NCBI RefSeq assembly: GCF_022014595.1
Contig: NZ_CP091740.1
Span: forward strand, 3,460,200 to 3,524,199
Source: Solitalea lacus
Lineage (GTDB): Bacteria > Bacteroidota > Bacteroidia > Sphingobacteriales > Sphingobacteriaceae
Direction: 5' to 3'
DNA length: 64,000 nt
This document shows, piece after piece, positions 27,538 to 35,993 of the stretch. A program made the translations under genes and the position numbers. The notes under the pieces are model-generated. The model was not told the DNA's origin. It made no database searches and saw only the letters and a program-made list of their open reading frames with translations. How positions within the stretch are numbered: position 1 is the first letter of the stretch; every line of letters starts with the position of its first letter.

Positions 27538-28194
27538 ATGGAATCAACACAAACATTACCTTTATTAGATGCCGTTGAACAACGCGTATTGGGTGCGTTG
27601 ATAGAAAAAAGCAAAACCACCCCTGAATATTATCCTCTTACGTTAAATAGTTTGGCTGCCGCCTGTAATCAGAAATCAGCAAGAAAACCCGTTGTTAACT
27701 TTGATGATGATACAATTATTGAAGCTTTAAATACCCTTAAAAAAAAAGGATTAGTATCCACTGCAACAGGAGGCACTAGTCGTTCAGTTAAATACAAACA
27801 TAACTTAGGCATTGTTTTTCCGATTGTTCCGGCTGAGGTAACCATAATCTGTTTGCTTCTGCTTCGAGGTCCGCAAACTCCCGGCGAGTTAAACACTAAC
27901 TCGGGTCGTATGTACGAATTTGAATCATTAGAAGAAATTCAAGAGATGCTGGAAAAGCTAGCCTCAGGCGAGCATCCGTTTCTGGTACAGTTGCCAAAGC
28001 GTCCGGGACAAAAAGAAGCCAGATATATGCATTTATTAGGTGGCACACCAACAATTGAAGACGAAGAAGAACCAGATATGCCAATTGCCAGCAGACCAAT
28101 TGCTGAGTTAGAAGCCCGCTTAGCTAAAGTTGAATCTGAATTGGCCGAACTGAAAGAAAACTTTGACAAACTGATGAAAGAATTAATGGGCTAG
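27538..28194 (+). CDS. YceH/DUF480 family protein
   Basis: 218 residues. Two winged-helix-like units: LDAVEQRVLGALIEKSKTTPEYYPLTLNSLAAACNQKS near the N-terminus, and VTIICLLLLRGPQTPGELN about residues 100-120. A C-terminal coiled coil (about 183-217, AELEARLAKVESELAELKENF) ends the protein. The N-terminal motif is diagnostic for the DUF480/YceH family, of unclear function and presumed to bind DNA. Confidence 0.88.
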   Translation: MESTQTLPLLDAVEQRVLGALIEKSKTTPEYYPLTLNSLAAACNQKSARKPVVNFDDDTIIEALNTLKKKGLVSTATGGTSRSVKYKHNLGIVFPIVPAEVTIICLLLLRGPQTPGELNTNSGRMYEFESLEEIQEMLEKLASGEHPFLVQLPKRPGQKEARYMHLLGGTPTIEDEEEPDMPIASRPIAELEARLAKVESELAELKENFDKLMKELMG

Positions 28195-28202
28195 CTCAAT
28201 TT

Positions 28203-28244
28203 AAAACATTCTTGTTGGTAGATCAAGCTCAACAAGAATGTTTT
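28203..28244. terminator. Bidirectional terminator between yceH-like and trehalase genes
   Basis: A 15-bp perfect stem (AAAACATTCTTGTTG 28203-28217, CAACAAGAATGTTTT 28230-28244) with T-runs on both strands. Its right end touches the trehalase stop codon. Confidence 0.8.
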
Positions 28245-29821
28245 TACTCCTTTTCATTTTTCAACCAAAGATATACTCCGTTTGTCCAGCCAAAACCATC
28301 CTGGGTTGGATATTCTCCTCCTCCTCCCTTAACTTCTGGAAAGAGCACATTGTATTTTTCCAAGAGCTTACCTGTTTTTTGATAGTTTAATTCAACTGTT
28401 TTAAGCCATCTGTTTTTTATAGTGTCAGCAAGTGCTTTATAACCATAAGCCCTTAACCCTTGATAAGTTATATATTGTAAAGGCGCCCATCCATTCGGCA
28501 CATCCCATTGCTGATGGCTGAGAACTGTTGTTGATACAAGCCCACCTGGATATAAAAAATAATCAATAAGATGCTTAACAGACCTTTCTGCTTGATGTTC
28601 ATCTGCCACTTTAAAAAACAACGGATACAGGGCTGCTAATGAAAATATCTGCTTGGTTTTATTCTGGACAAAATCATAATCAAAAAAGAATCCGGTTGTT
28701 TCACTCCAACAATATTTATTAATGGCCGTTTTTCTTTTCCGGGCTTTGCCCTCAAATATTTTTTGATTTTGATATTCAGTTTTGAGCTGGTAGGCATTGG
28801 CTATGGTTAACTCCAAAGAATACAAAAGGCAATTTAAATCAACAGGAATAATTTCTACTGTATGAATTGACCTGAGGCTAATTCCATCTTTAAACCAACG
28901 CGAGCTAAAATCCCAACCCGATTCACATGCTGCTCTGACATTGCGATATACTACCTGTTTATTGACAACATCTTTTGCCAGTTCAACATCCTCTCTATAT
29001 GATTCTGGCCGGGGAGTAGTACTTTCATCCCAATACCTGTTTAAAACACTCCCATTAGGCAATTTTACAACTCTCCGGTAAGCTCGCATTGATGGGGTTA
29101 ATCTATCTGCTCCATCCATCCAAAAGTTATATTCTGCTAATAGCTGAGGTAAATATTTTACATAGATTGAATCGCCCTTCTTCCGCGCAAGCAATTCAAT
29201 CATTAATGAAAAATAAGGAGGTTGGGAACGACTTAAATAATACGTTCGATTACCATTCGGAATATACCCATATTCATCAATCAGGTATGCAAAATTATTA
29301 ACCATATTCTCTACGTGCTGATATTTGTCCGAAGCCATTAATCCTAGCATCGTAAAATAGCTATCCCAATAATAAATCTCATTAAATCGTCCACCTGGCA
29401 CTATATATGAATAAGGTAAACCTATAAGTGTTCCGTTTGACAAGCTTGATTTTCGTTCTAAAACATTCCATAAGCTATCCAAATGCTGATTAAGAGGAGA
29501 AAATAATTGTTGATCACCGTTTGGATGGGGAGGCGGAGGTTGAAAGTATTGCTTTACAAATTGGGACAAATTGAAATCCTTCCGTTTCTTTTCCACGGTA
29601 TAATATTTCAAAATGGAGTCTGGTGGTAAAAGTGGAGTACAGTCTGCAAAGGTTTTGGAATCATGAAACACCCTGGCCATTTGTACGTCAACAAATAATT
29701 CCTTTAAATCTTTGTCGGGTATATACTGTGCTTGGATCTGGACTAAGAACAGTTGAAATACGATAACTAATCCAGTTACTTTTTTCAACAGCGTTTTTAC
29801 ATTCAGTTTTAAGTAGACCAT
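28244..29821 (-). CDS. treA: Periplasmic alpha,alpha-trehalase (GH37)
   Basis: 525 residues with a signal peptide (about residues 1-32, ending QIQAQ). Both trehalase signatures are present: PGGRFNEIYYWDSYF near residue 142 and QQWDVPNGWAPLQY near residue 445. The catalytic Asp lies in ESGWDFSSRWF and the catalytic Glu in LLEKYNV; GGGGEYPTQDGFGWTNG closes the active site. It hydrolyses trehalose to two glucose molecules in the periplasm. It stands alone between terminators. Confidence 0.95.
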   Translation of the reverse strand: MVYLKLNVKTLLKKVTGLVIVFQLFLVQIQAQYIPDKDLKELFVDVQMARVFHDSKTFADCTPLLPPDSILKYYTVEKKRKDFNLSQFVKQYFQPPPPHPNGDQQLFSPLNQHLDSLWNVLERKSSLSNGTLIGLPYSYIVPGGRFNEIYYWDSYFTMLGLMASDKYQHVENMVNNFAYLIDEYGYIPNGNRTYYLSRSQPPYFSLMIELLARKKGDSIYVKYLPQLLAEYNFWMDGADRLTPSMRAYRRVVKLPNGSVLNRYWDESTTPRPESYREDVELAKDVVNKQVVYRNVRAACESGWDFSSRWFKDGISLRSIHTVEIIPVDLNCLLYSLELTIANAYQLKTEYQNQKIFEGKARKRKTAINKYCWSETTGFFFDYDFVQNKTKQIFSLAALYPLFFKVADEHQAERSVKHLIDYFLYPGGLVSTTVLSHQQWDVPNGWAPLQYITYQGLRAYGYKALADTIKNRWLKTVELNYQKTGKLLEKYNVLFPEVKGGGGEYPTQDGFGWTNGVYLWLKNEKE

Positions 29822-29828
29822 AAATACA

Positions 29829-29870
29829 AACGCTTAAACCTTGTTACTAAATTTAACTGGTTTAAGCGTT
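29829..29870 (-). terminator. 12-bp inverted repeat between the helicase operon and trehalase gene
   Basis: AACGCTTAAACC (29829-29840) and GGTTTAAGCGTT (29859-29870) form a perfect stem with an 18-nt loop. It lies 25 bp after the 109-residue gene and just before the trehalase start. The T-run after it on the minus strand is broken, so it may be a weak terminator or part of the trehalase leader. Confidence 0.5.
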
Positions 29871-29895
29871 GTTTCTAACAGTTCTTACAAAAAAA

Positions 29896-30225
29896 CTAGC
29901 TTTTGTTTTGACTATATTTTCTCCTGGTTTCTATTTTTTGCAACTGACGCTGAATATAGGCATCGGCAATAACTTCCCCGGGCAACTCAGGATTTTCAGC
30001 TAAAGCCTGTTTTAAGCGATCCTCGTTTACGTCCGCTCTATATAAAATGTTAAGTAATCCTGAAAAATCAGCTGATAGCATTTCGTTAACGCGTGTAATT
30101 ATCCTTTGACGCAATAACTGAAACTGCTCTTCGGCTGTAATAGGGATAGATAAGTCACTTTCTTCTATTGCCAAATCACGAGAGCTAAATGCAACTAATT
30201 CTTTATAATCATTTTGCTGGCTCAT
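29896..30225 (-). CDS. Hypothetical protein co-transcribed with DEAD-box-like gene
   Basis: 109 residues, highly charged and mostly helical (EEQFQLLRQRIITRVNEML, NEDRLKQALAENPELPGEVIADAYIQRQLQKIETRRKY). No signal or membrane span. It starts 12 bp after the helicase-like gene on the same strand, so the two form an operon. I do not recognise the family. Confidence 0.65.
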   Translation of the reverse strand: MSQQNDYKELVAFSSRDLAIEESDLSIPITAEEQFQLLRQRIITRVNEMLSADFSGLLNILYRADVNEDRLKQALAENPELPGEVIADAYIQRQLQKIETRRKYSQNKS

Positions 30226-30237
30226 TTCAAAAGTAAA

Positions 30238-31560
30238 TTAGCGTTTCTTATACTTCATTTTTGCCTTTTCCTTAGAGCTAAAATTATAATCTTTGGCATT
30301 TTTGGCTTTCTTTTCATGAAAAGCTTTGCCTCTCATCCCCTCCATTTCAGTTTCCTCAGCTTTTTTCTTTGCTGCTTTTTCCTTACTTGCACTATTCTCT
30401 ATTATCACTCCCAAAGGAAGTTCAAAAGGCTCCATTTGTTTACCGGTGACCTGTTCAATTCTTCTTACTTGACTCAATTCTGTATCAGTTGAAAAAGTAA
30501 TCGATAATACCTCACCTTCTGCTGTAGCATCCCTTTTCGTTACTCTCTCTACATAAGCATCAATTGTGTCAGGTAAATCAAAATGCAGCACAAAAGGAAT
30601 TTCATTTAAAGCCACTTCCTCCAGACCTTCATTGGCTACTACCAAAATACGAACCGTTGCAGATGCTTTAAATTCTTCAATCGTTTTAAAGCCGGTCAAA
30701 TCAAAAAACATTGGTTTAAGCAGTGCAACTTCACCATTCAACCTTCTGTTTAAGCTTTTATATAATTTTTGTGCATTAAAGCGAGAGTTTACAAATACTA
30801 CGACTTTGGTAAAGTATTCATCGTCTCGCATTAAGAAATTGAGCAAATTGAGCTTTGTCTTATAGTTAGGCACCTGATACAAAATTTGCTCAACCGTTTG
30901 CAGCTGATTTTCTTCAGGTAACTCATTAACCTCAATCATAGAAGCGGCAGCATTCATAAACGGCTCAATTAGTTTACCGAGTTTATCATGATACACATCA
31001 GTACATACTAAACGCTGGCACTTTGTGATGCTCGTTGCGAGTTCAGTAATTGGCAGCTGCATACCTCTTTTAATCATTAAATCAGCATCATCAATAATCA
31101 ATTGCTGCAAACGATTTACATTCAGTCCCGATTTTAGATAAATAGCTCTGGCTCTGTCGGGGGTAGTTACCACAACATCGCAACCGTTAGCAATGAGATT
31201 AATTTGAGATTGAATACCTCCTGTAGGCTGTAACCCCGCAATTCGCAAGCTGCTTCTATTGAGCAACTCAAAACGGGCAACCACTTCATCAATCTTCTCG
31301 GCACTTGGCACCAATACCAAAACTCTGGGGGTATCTTCGGATGCGTATTTCAACTTAAACAAAACGGCCAGTACATAGGCCGTAGTTTTACCACTTCCTT
31401 CGGGAGCAGAAACAATAAGATCTTGCCCTCCCAATATACGCGACATCACCTTTTCCTGAACCTGCTTTGGGGTTTCAAACCCAGCATCAGTCATAGCTGT
31501 AACCAGCTGCTTATTTAATTTTAACTTATCTAAAGACACAAATCCAATTTTTAGTACCAA
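30238..31560 (-). CDS. Degenerate DEAD-box helicase-like protein
   Basis: 440 residues from a TTG; no ATG is available upstream and a GTG seven codons in is an alternative. The N-terminal RecA-like domain keeps a Q-motif-like PKQVQ, the Walker A APEGSGKT (52-59), motif Ia VLVPSAEK and motif Ib TTPDR. Walker B is DDAD (157-160) rather than DEAD, and no SAT motif follows. In the second domain VVFVNSRFNAQKLY is present, but the arginine-finger motif HRxGRxGR is replaced by VERVTKRD. The tail is Lys-rich and suited to RNA binding. ATP may be bound, but normal helicase activity is doubtful. Confidence 0.8.
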   Translation of the reverse strand: MVLKIGFVSLDKLKLNKQLVTAMTDAGFETPKQVQEKVMSRILGGQDLIVSAPEGSGKTTAYVLAVLFKLKYASEDTPRVLVLVPSAEKIDEVVARFELLNRSSLRIAGLQPTGGIQSQINLIANGCDVVVTTPDRARAIYLKSGLNVNRLQQLIIDDADLMIKRGMQLPITELATSITKCQRLVCTDVYHDKLGKLIEPFMNAAASMIEVNELPEENQLQTVEQILYQVPNYKTKLNLLNFLMRDDEYFTKVVVFVNSRFNAQKLYKSLNRRLNGEVALLKPMFFDLTGFKTIEEFKASATVRILVVANEGLEEVALNEIPFVLHFDLPDTIDAYVERVTKRDATAEGEVLSITFSTDTELSQVRRIEQVTGKQMEPFELPLGVIIENSASKEKAAKKKAEETEMEGMRGKAFHEKKAKNAKDYNFSSKEKAKMKYKKR

Positions 31561-31630
31561 TTAGACAAAAATAAACAACTAAAAGCGCTATTTCCTTTAA
31601 AACAGATATATTACTGTAATTACTTTGCAT

Positions 31631-31647
31631 AAGGCAAAGTTTGCCTT
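31631..31647. promoter_or_regulatory. 17-bp palindrome upstream of the LacI-family gene
   Basis: AAGGCAAA-G-TTTGCCTT has perfect 8-bp arms. It lies 124 bp before the LacI start and 71 bp before the divergent DEAD-box-like gene. The GCAAA/TTTGC halves resemble the CAAACGTTTG operators near the GH109 gene, but the centre differs (one base, not CG). Candidate autoregulatory site. Confidence 0.35.
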
Positions 31648-31770
31648 TTTACTGAACAAATATTATTACAAAAGAATATGAAGCTTTTATGAAAGAAGTA
31701 TTAAATTTCACTTTTGATTTTTATACTGTTTTTTGTCTCCCCCATAGAGCTGATTTAACTGATTTTGAAT

Positions 31771-32802
31771 ATGCAACGTAAAAAGCTTCCGACCATTAAA
31801 GAAATTGCAAAACGACTGAAAGTGTCGACTTCAACAGTTTCTAGGGCGCTGCACAACCATCCTAGTATTGGTTATATCACTACGTTGCGGGTGCATAAAG
31901 TTGCCGAAGAGCTTGGCTATGAACCTAATCAAACAGCGATTTCTTTTAAACAGCGCAAAACTTACTCTATAGGGGTGTTATTACCCAATTTGTCAGAAGC
32001 ATTTTTCTCAGCTGCTATCAGCGGGATTGAAAATTTTGCCGGCACAAAAAACTACAACGTACTATTAGGGCAATCGTTGGATGATCCTGAGCGTGAAAAA
32101 CGAATTTTGGAAACCATGAAAACTCACCGGGTTGACGGTATGATTGTTTCCATTACAAAGAATACCGATAACTACGACCATTTCGATTTACTTAGAAAAT
32201 ACCGTATTCCTATTGTTTTTTTTGATCGTATACCGCTTCAGGAAGACATCAATTATGTAGCCTGTAATCTGGAATCGGGCTTATTGCAGGCCGTAAATTT
32301 ACTTATCAAGCAAGGACACAAGAAAATCGGATTAATTAACGGTCCAGAACAACTTATAGCAAGTAATCAGCGTCAAGAAATTTACTTAAAAGGCTTGAGC
32401 GAGAATGGAATTAAAATAGATGAAAAACTAATCGTTTCATCTACCCTTTCAAAAGAAAGCAATCAACAAGCGACTTCTAAACTGCTGAGCCTGAAAGAAC
32501 GCCCAACGGCGATTATCACTTTTAATGATTATGTGGCCCTTGATGCCATTGCAGTTGCCAAGGAACTAGGCCTGGCCATCAATAAGGATATTTCCTTTGT
32601 CAGTTTCGCCAATTTGCCAATTTGGGAATATATGGATAACAGACCATTGGCATCAATAGAACAATTTCCATACAAGCAAGGCGAAAAAGCAACTGAAATC
32701 CTGTTCTCTTGTATTGATGCAAATGACGTCGATACAGAGCAGGAAGAAACAAAAAAACCACAACAGATAATTTTAGACTCTGAACTGGTAACTCATAAAT
32801 AA
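31771..32802 (+). CDS. LacI-family transcriptional regulator
   Basis: 343 residues from the ATG at 31771; a TTG two codons before is less likely. The N-terminal LacI helix-turn-helix and hinge are clear: TIKEIAKRLKVSTSTVSRAL, then LGYEPNQTA. The rest is a periplasmic-binding-protein-like sugar sensor (SIGVLLPNLSEAFFSAAISG, RVDGMIVSITKNTDNYDHF, IPIVFFDRIP, GHKKIGLINGPE). It is convergent with the GH109 gene, whose promoter region holds two LacI-type palindromes, so it is the obvious candidate to control that gene. Confidence 0.93.
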   Translation: MQRKKLPTIKEIAKRLKVSTSTVSRALHNHPSIGYITTLRVHKVAEELGYEPNQTAISFKQRKTYSIGVLLPNLSEAFFSAAISGIENFAGTKNYNVLLGQSLDDPEREKRILETMKTHRVDGMIVSITKNTDNYDHFDLLRKYRIPIVFFDRIPLQEDINYVACNLESGLLQAVNLLIKQGHKKIGLINGPEQLIASNQRQEIYLKGLSENGIKIDEKLIVSSTLSKESNQQATSKLLSLKERPTAIITFNDYVALDAIAVAKELGLAINKDISFVSFANLPIWEYMDNRPLASIEQFPYKQGEKATEILFSCIDANDVDTEQEETKKPQQIILDSELVTHK

Positions 32803-32858
32803 AATGAGCCTTACAGGTTATTAAACAGAGATCATGTCTTTAAAGCTGAATGAGTTTT

Positions 32859-32888
32859 AAAAAAAAAGTCGGGCCTAAACCCGACTTT
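32859..32888 (-). terminator. Terminator of the GH109 gene (minus strand)
   Basis: AAAGTCGGG (32865-32873) and CCCGACTTT (32880-32888) form a 9-bp stem. On the minus strand it is followed by about nine T. It lies between the convergent LacI and GH109 genes and may also serve LacI weakly. Confidence 0.7.
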
Positions 32889-33036
32889 CGTCAATCAATC
32901 TATTAATTATGAGAAAAGAACTACTTGTTCAATTTTAATGAAGCTTATTAAAAGCTATTTGAGATGAAAACCACTAGATTTGAATGAAAGCACCCGGCAT
33001 TGGGTATTTATGCCGGATGCAATGCCCAATTATTTA

Positions 33037-34383
33037 TTAAAAACCACTATCATCTAGTAGGAAAGTGTTCTTTTTGGTTTTCCATTTACCACGCGTAAAG
33101 TCAGGGAATTTCTGAGGTGTATTACCTTCCTTGATTGATTTCTCAGAAAGCGGGGTGATAACACTCATCGTAACCGAGTCATACACATCAATTGGTGTTT
33201 GTTTTTTCTGCTTAACTGACTGAATAAATGCATTGAACACAAACCAGTCCATACCACCATGTCCTGCACCTTCGGCATCTTTAGCATACTTTTTCCAAAG
33301 CGGGTGGTCATATTTCTCAAACCAATCTTTAGCAGGATCCCACTCATGAGGTTTGGTTTTATGCTCAATATGAACCGTTTTTGACACATCCATCCAAATA
33401 CCTTTGGTACCCTGTACTCTAAATCCTAACGAATATGGACGAGGTAAGTGTGTATCATGGCTCAACAACAAGGTTTCACCGTTAGCACAGTTAAGAACAG
33501 TCGTTACGATATCGCCGTTTTTATAATTAAGTTTTGCATTAGGGTGACCAGGTGCTAATTCTTCAACATAAGCACCTAAACCTTTAGCCTTAGAAGCAAA
33601 AGAGACCAGGTTGGTAAAACGGTTTCCTTTATTAATATTAATGTATGGCATCATTGGGCCAACGCCATGGGTAGGATACAAGTCACCCTGACGATCAATA
33701 TTATACTGTGTACGCCATTGGGCTTCACTAATGCCTTTAGATCCGTACTCTACACCTTTTCCGTACCAACTCTTACCATCATTGAACAATACTTGGCGTA
33801 AATCATGCTGATAACCACCTTCAAGGTGAACAATCTCTCCGAACAACCCTTCGCGAACCATGTTTAAAGCAGCCATAACATCTCTGCGGTAACATACGTT
33901 TTCAAGAGTCATGTATGGCATTCCGGTTTTTTCTGAGGTATTAACGATATCCCAGTGATCCTGAACGGTCAGACCAGCAATCACCTCACAACCAACATAT
34001 TTACCTGCAAGCATGGCATAAACCGCTTGGTCGCGATGAAACTGCCATGGAGTTGCAATGATAACCGCATCAATATCTTTACGTTCAATTAATTTTTTGT
34101 ATGCATCTACACCACCGGTATATTCTTCAGGAAGTTTTCTTCCAGCTTTTTTAATCATTTCGCGGGTACCACTAAGGGCCCATTCCTGTAGATCACAAAT
34201 AGCAACAATCTCTACATCATCTCTCTTTAGAGCCTCGTCAATATGAGTTTGACCTCTTGCTCCTACACCAATGTAACCAAGTCTAACTTTATCTCCATCC
34301 TTACCAAAAACCACACTTGAAGGAAGGATGGTAATACCTGCTGCTGCAATAGCTGAATTCCTTAAAAAATCTCTACGATGCAT
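33037..34383 (-). CDS. GH109-type Gfo/Idh/MocA protein (putative alpha-N-acetylgalactosaminidase)
   Basis: 448 residues. A twin-arginine export signal (RRDFLRNSAIAAAGI) precedes the NAD-binding fold (LGYIGVGARGQTHIDEAL, EIVAICDLQ). The GH109 landmarks follow: DAVIIATPWQFH, YVGCEVIAGLTVQDHWDIV, ENVCYRRDVMAALNMV, LEGGYQHDLRQV, DLYPTHGVGP, FRVQGTKGIWMDV, EGAGHGGMDWFV. Characterised members use a tightly bound NAD and remove terminal alpha-N-acetylgalactosamine. Closely similar exported oxidoreductases exist, so the activity is a strong inference, not proven. Two palindromic operators and a -7 box lie in its upstream region. Confidence 0.85.
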   Translation of the reverse strand: MHRRDFLRNSAIAAAGITILPSSVVFGKDGDKVRLGYIGVGARGQTHIDEALKRDDVEIVAICDLQEWALSGTREMIKKAGRKLPEEYTGGVDAYKKLIERKDIDAVIIATPWQFHRDQAVYAMLAGKYVGCEVIAGLTVQDHWDIVNTSEKTGMPYMTLENVCYRRDVMAALNMVREGLFGEIVHLEGGYQHDLRQVLFNDGKSWYGKGVEYGSKGISEAQWRTQYNIDRQGDLYPTHGVGPMMPYININKGNRFTNLVSFASKAKGLGAYVEELAPGHPNAKLNYKNGDIVTTVLNCANGETLLLSHDTHLPRPYSLGFRVQGTKGIWMDVSKTVHIEHKTKPHEWDPAKDWFEKYDHPLWKKYAKDAEGAGHGGMDWFVFNAFIQSVKQKKQTPIDVYDSVTMSVITPLSEKSIKEGNTPQKFPDFTRGKWKTKKNTFLLDDSGF

Positions 34384-34430
34384 AAATAATAGTTTATGTT
34401 GATTGAATGCTTTTTTAATTGCTTGTTAAG

Positions 34431-34438
34431 CAAACATA
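34431..34438 (-). promoter_or_regulatory. -7 box of the GH109 gene
   Basis: Reads TATGTTTG on the minus strand, a perfect TAnnTTTG match 48 bp before the ATG. Operator 1 begins 27 bp upstream of it, in and beyond the -33 region. Confidence 0.5.
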
Positions 34439-34462
34439 TAAAAATGAAATCCGAAAAAATTA

Positions 34463-34475
34463 ACGCAAACGTTTG
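34463..34475. promoter_or_regulatory. LacI-type operator 1 (ACGCAAACGTTTG)
   Basis: Contains the perfect palindrome CAAACGTTTG (34466-34475) with a central CG, the hallmark of LacI/GalR operators. An identical 13-mer lies 32 bp further on, three helical turns away, so two dimers would bind the same DNA face. Confidence 0.7.
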
Positions 34476-34494
34476 TGTAAAAAAATAAAAAATT

Positions 34495-34507
34495 ACGCAA
34501 ACGTTTG
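34495..34507. promoter_or_regulatory. LacI-type operator 2 (ACGCAAACGTTTG)
   Basis: Identical to operator 1 over 13 bp (palindrome 34498-34507). The bases between the two are A/T-rich and would bend easily. Confidence 0.7.
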
Positions 34508-34740
34508 ATCGCTATATACCCCATTGCAGTTTTAACACAAACTTGCATCTTGCCTAACAATTAAGAAATTTATAATCTTTACATCTCTTTTTTATTAATG
34601 ATAAGATTAAACACTAATTAGGAATAAAAAAGTTGTATCTAAGTTTCTTGCTTTAAACGGTAAATAAGGTTAAATTATGTAATATAATAGATGTGTGCTG
34701 TATCATTAAAGCACCTCTTTTAAATAATTCAAAAAACTAA

Positions 34741-35877
34741 ATGAATCGCAACACCCCTAAACCTGAACACATTAAGGAAATATTAAGTCAGTTTAATATT
34801 GAAGGAACAATTGTAGAGGTAACCCCATTTGGTTCGGGTCATATAAACGATACTTATCTTTTACGTAATGAGAGTGAGAATCTGCCTGACTATTTATTGC
34901 AACGGATAAACCATGCAATTTTCACAGATGTTCCGGGGTTAATGAACAATGTGCTTTTGGTAACGAATCATTTAAAAACAAAGTTATCTGAAAAAATTGA
35001 TAGTAACCCGGAGAAAGAAGTCTTGACAATTGTTAAGCTTAAAAACGGCTCTTTATATTACAATGACAGCAATGGTGACTATTGGCGCATTTACCATTAT
35101 ATCCCTAACACCAAAAGTTACGATATTCTGGAAAATGAAGAGCAGGCTTATGAGGGTGGAAAGGCATTTGGTCGATTCCAACTGCTCCTTGCGGATCTTA
35201 ATGCCAGTTTACTAATTGAAACTATTCCCAACTTCCATAATATAGAAATGCGTCTTAACCGATTTAATGATGCAGTTAAAGCCGATGTTGTTGGACGTAA
35301 AGAAGAAGTTTTACAAGAGATTAAGTTTATTAATGAGAGGGTTGATCAAATGAAATCAATCTTAAACTTAGGTAAAGCTGGTAAATTGCCTTTACGCATA
35401 ACTCATAACGATACCAAATTCAACAATGTTCTATTGGACAAAAACGATAAGGTTCAGTGCGTTATTGACCTTGACACGGTAATGCCGGGTTATGTGGCTT
35501 ATGATTTTGGAGATGCTATAAGAACAATTATAAACTCGGCTTCCGAAGATGAGAAAGACCTTGATAAGATCAAACTTAACATTCCACTTTTCGAGTCCTA
35601 TACTAAAGGTTATTTTACTGAGGCTGAACAATTTTTAACGCCTCTTGAAGTTGAATCACTCATGATGGGAGTTCTATTATTCCCATATATGCAGGCGGTG
35701 CGTTTCTTAACAGATTACCTTGAGGGTGATACTTATTATAAAACCCACTTTGAAGGACATAACCTTCAACGTACTAAAGCACAATTGCAACTATTGAAAG
35801 AAATAGAAGCAAATAAAAGTCAACTACAAAACATTATTGAACAAGTGAGTAAACTCTCGCAACACTTCGTTTCATAG
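34741..35877 (+). CDS. NahK-type N-acetylhexosamine 1-kinase / aminoglycoside-phosphotransferase fold
   Basis: 378 residues. Kinase fold of the choline/aminoglycoside type: nucleotide-binding start FGSGHINDTYLL, catalytic loop ITHNDTKFNNVLL (about residues 220-232) and the metal site VIDLDTVMPGYVAYDFGDAIRT. HNDTK-x-NN and the N-terminal part match the family of Bifidobacterium N-acetylhexosamine 1-kinase; some databases call relatives mucin desulfatase. It would phosphorylate GalNAc or GlcNAc at C1 in the cytoplasm. It is divergent from the GH109 gene, whose product would release GalNAc; together they suggest salvage of N-acetylhexosamines. Confidence 0.78.
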   Translation: MNRNTPKPEHIKEILSQFNIEGTIVEVTPFGSGHINDTYLLRNESENLPDYLLQRINHAIFTDVPGLMNNVLLVTNHLKTKLSEKIDSNPEKEVLTIVKLKNGSLYYNDSNGDYWRIYHYIPNTKSYDILENEEQAYEGGKAFGRFQLLLADLNASLLIETIPNFHNIEMRLNRFNDAVKADVVGRKEEVLQEIKFINERVDQMKSILNLGKAGKLPLRITHNDTKFNNVLLDKNDKVQCVIDLDTVMPGYVAYDFGDAIRTIINSASEDEKDLDKIKLNIPLFESYTKGYFTEAEQFLTPLEVESLMMGVLLFPYMQAVRFLTDYLEGDTYYKTHFEGHNLQRTKAQLQLLKEIEANKSQLQNIIEQVSKLSQHFVS

Positions 35878-35904
35878 CAACCTAATCCCTATATCATAAT
35901 GTGA

Positions 35905-35938
35905 GAAAGGCAGCCGTAAAAAGCTGCCTTTTCTCTTT
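35905..35938 (+). terminator. Terminator after the kinase gene
   Basis: AAAGGCAGC (35906-35914) pairs with GCTGCCTTT (35923-35931), extended by one G-T pair, followed by TCTCTTT. Confidence 0.75.
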
Positions 35939-35993
35939 AAAAACCTTTCAAAAGAAGGGAATAGTAATTTTTTCTTACCCTCCTGAATCAATA

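Larger units (their letters stand above)
34384..34740. other. Divergent control region between GH109 and kinase genes
   Basis: 357 bp, AT-rich. The half next to GH109 holds its -7 box and two identical CAAACGTTTG palindromes. The half next to the kinase holds no operator copy and only a weak -7 match (TAAGTTTC near 34638). Confidence 0.6.

Noticed and set aside
32992..33028. Second G/C-rich inverted repeat after the GH109 gene
   Set aside because: Several alternative pairings and no T-run; the hairpin at 32865-32888 is the better terminator.
34463..34507. Catabolite-response (CcpA cre) sites
   Set aside because: CcpA is a Firmicutes system; the local LacI-family gene is the simpler candidate for these palindromes.
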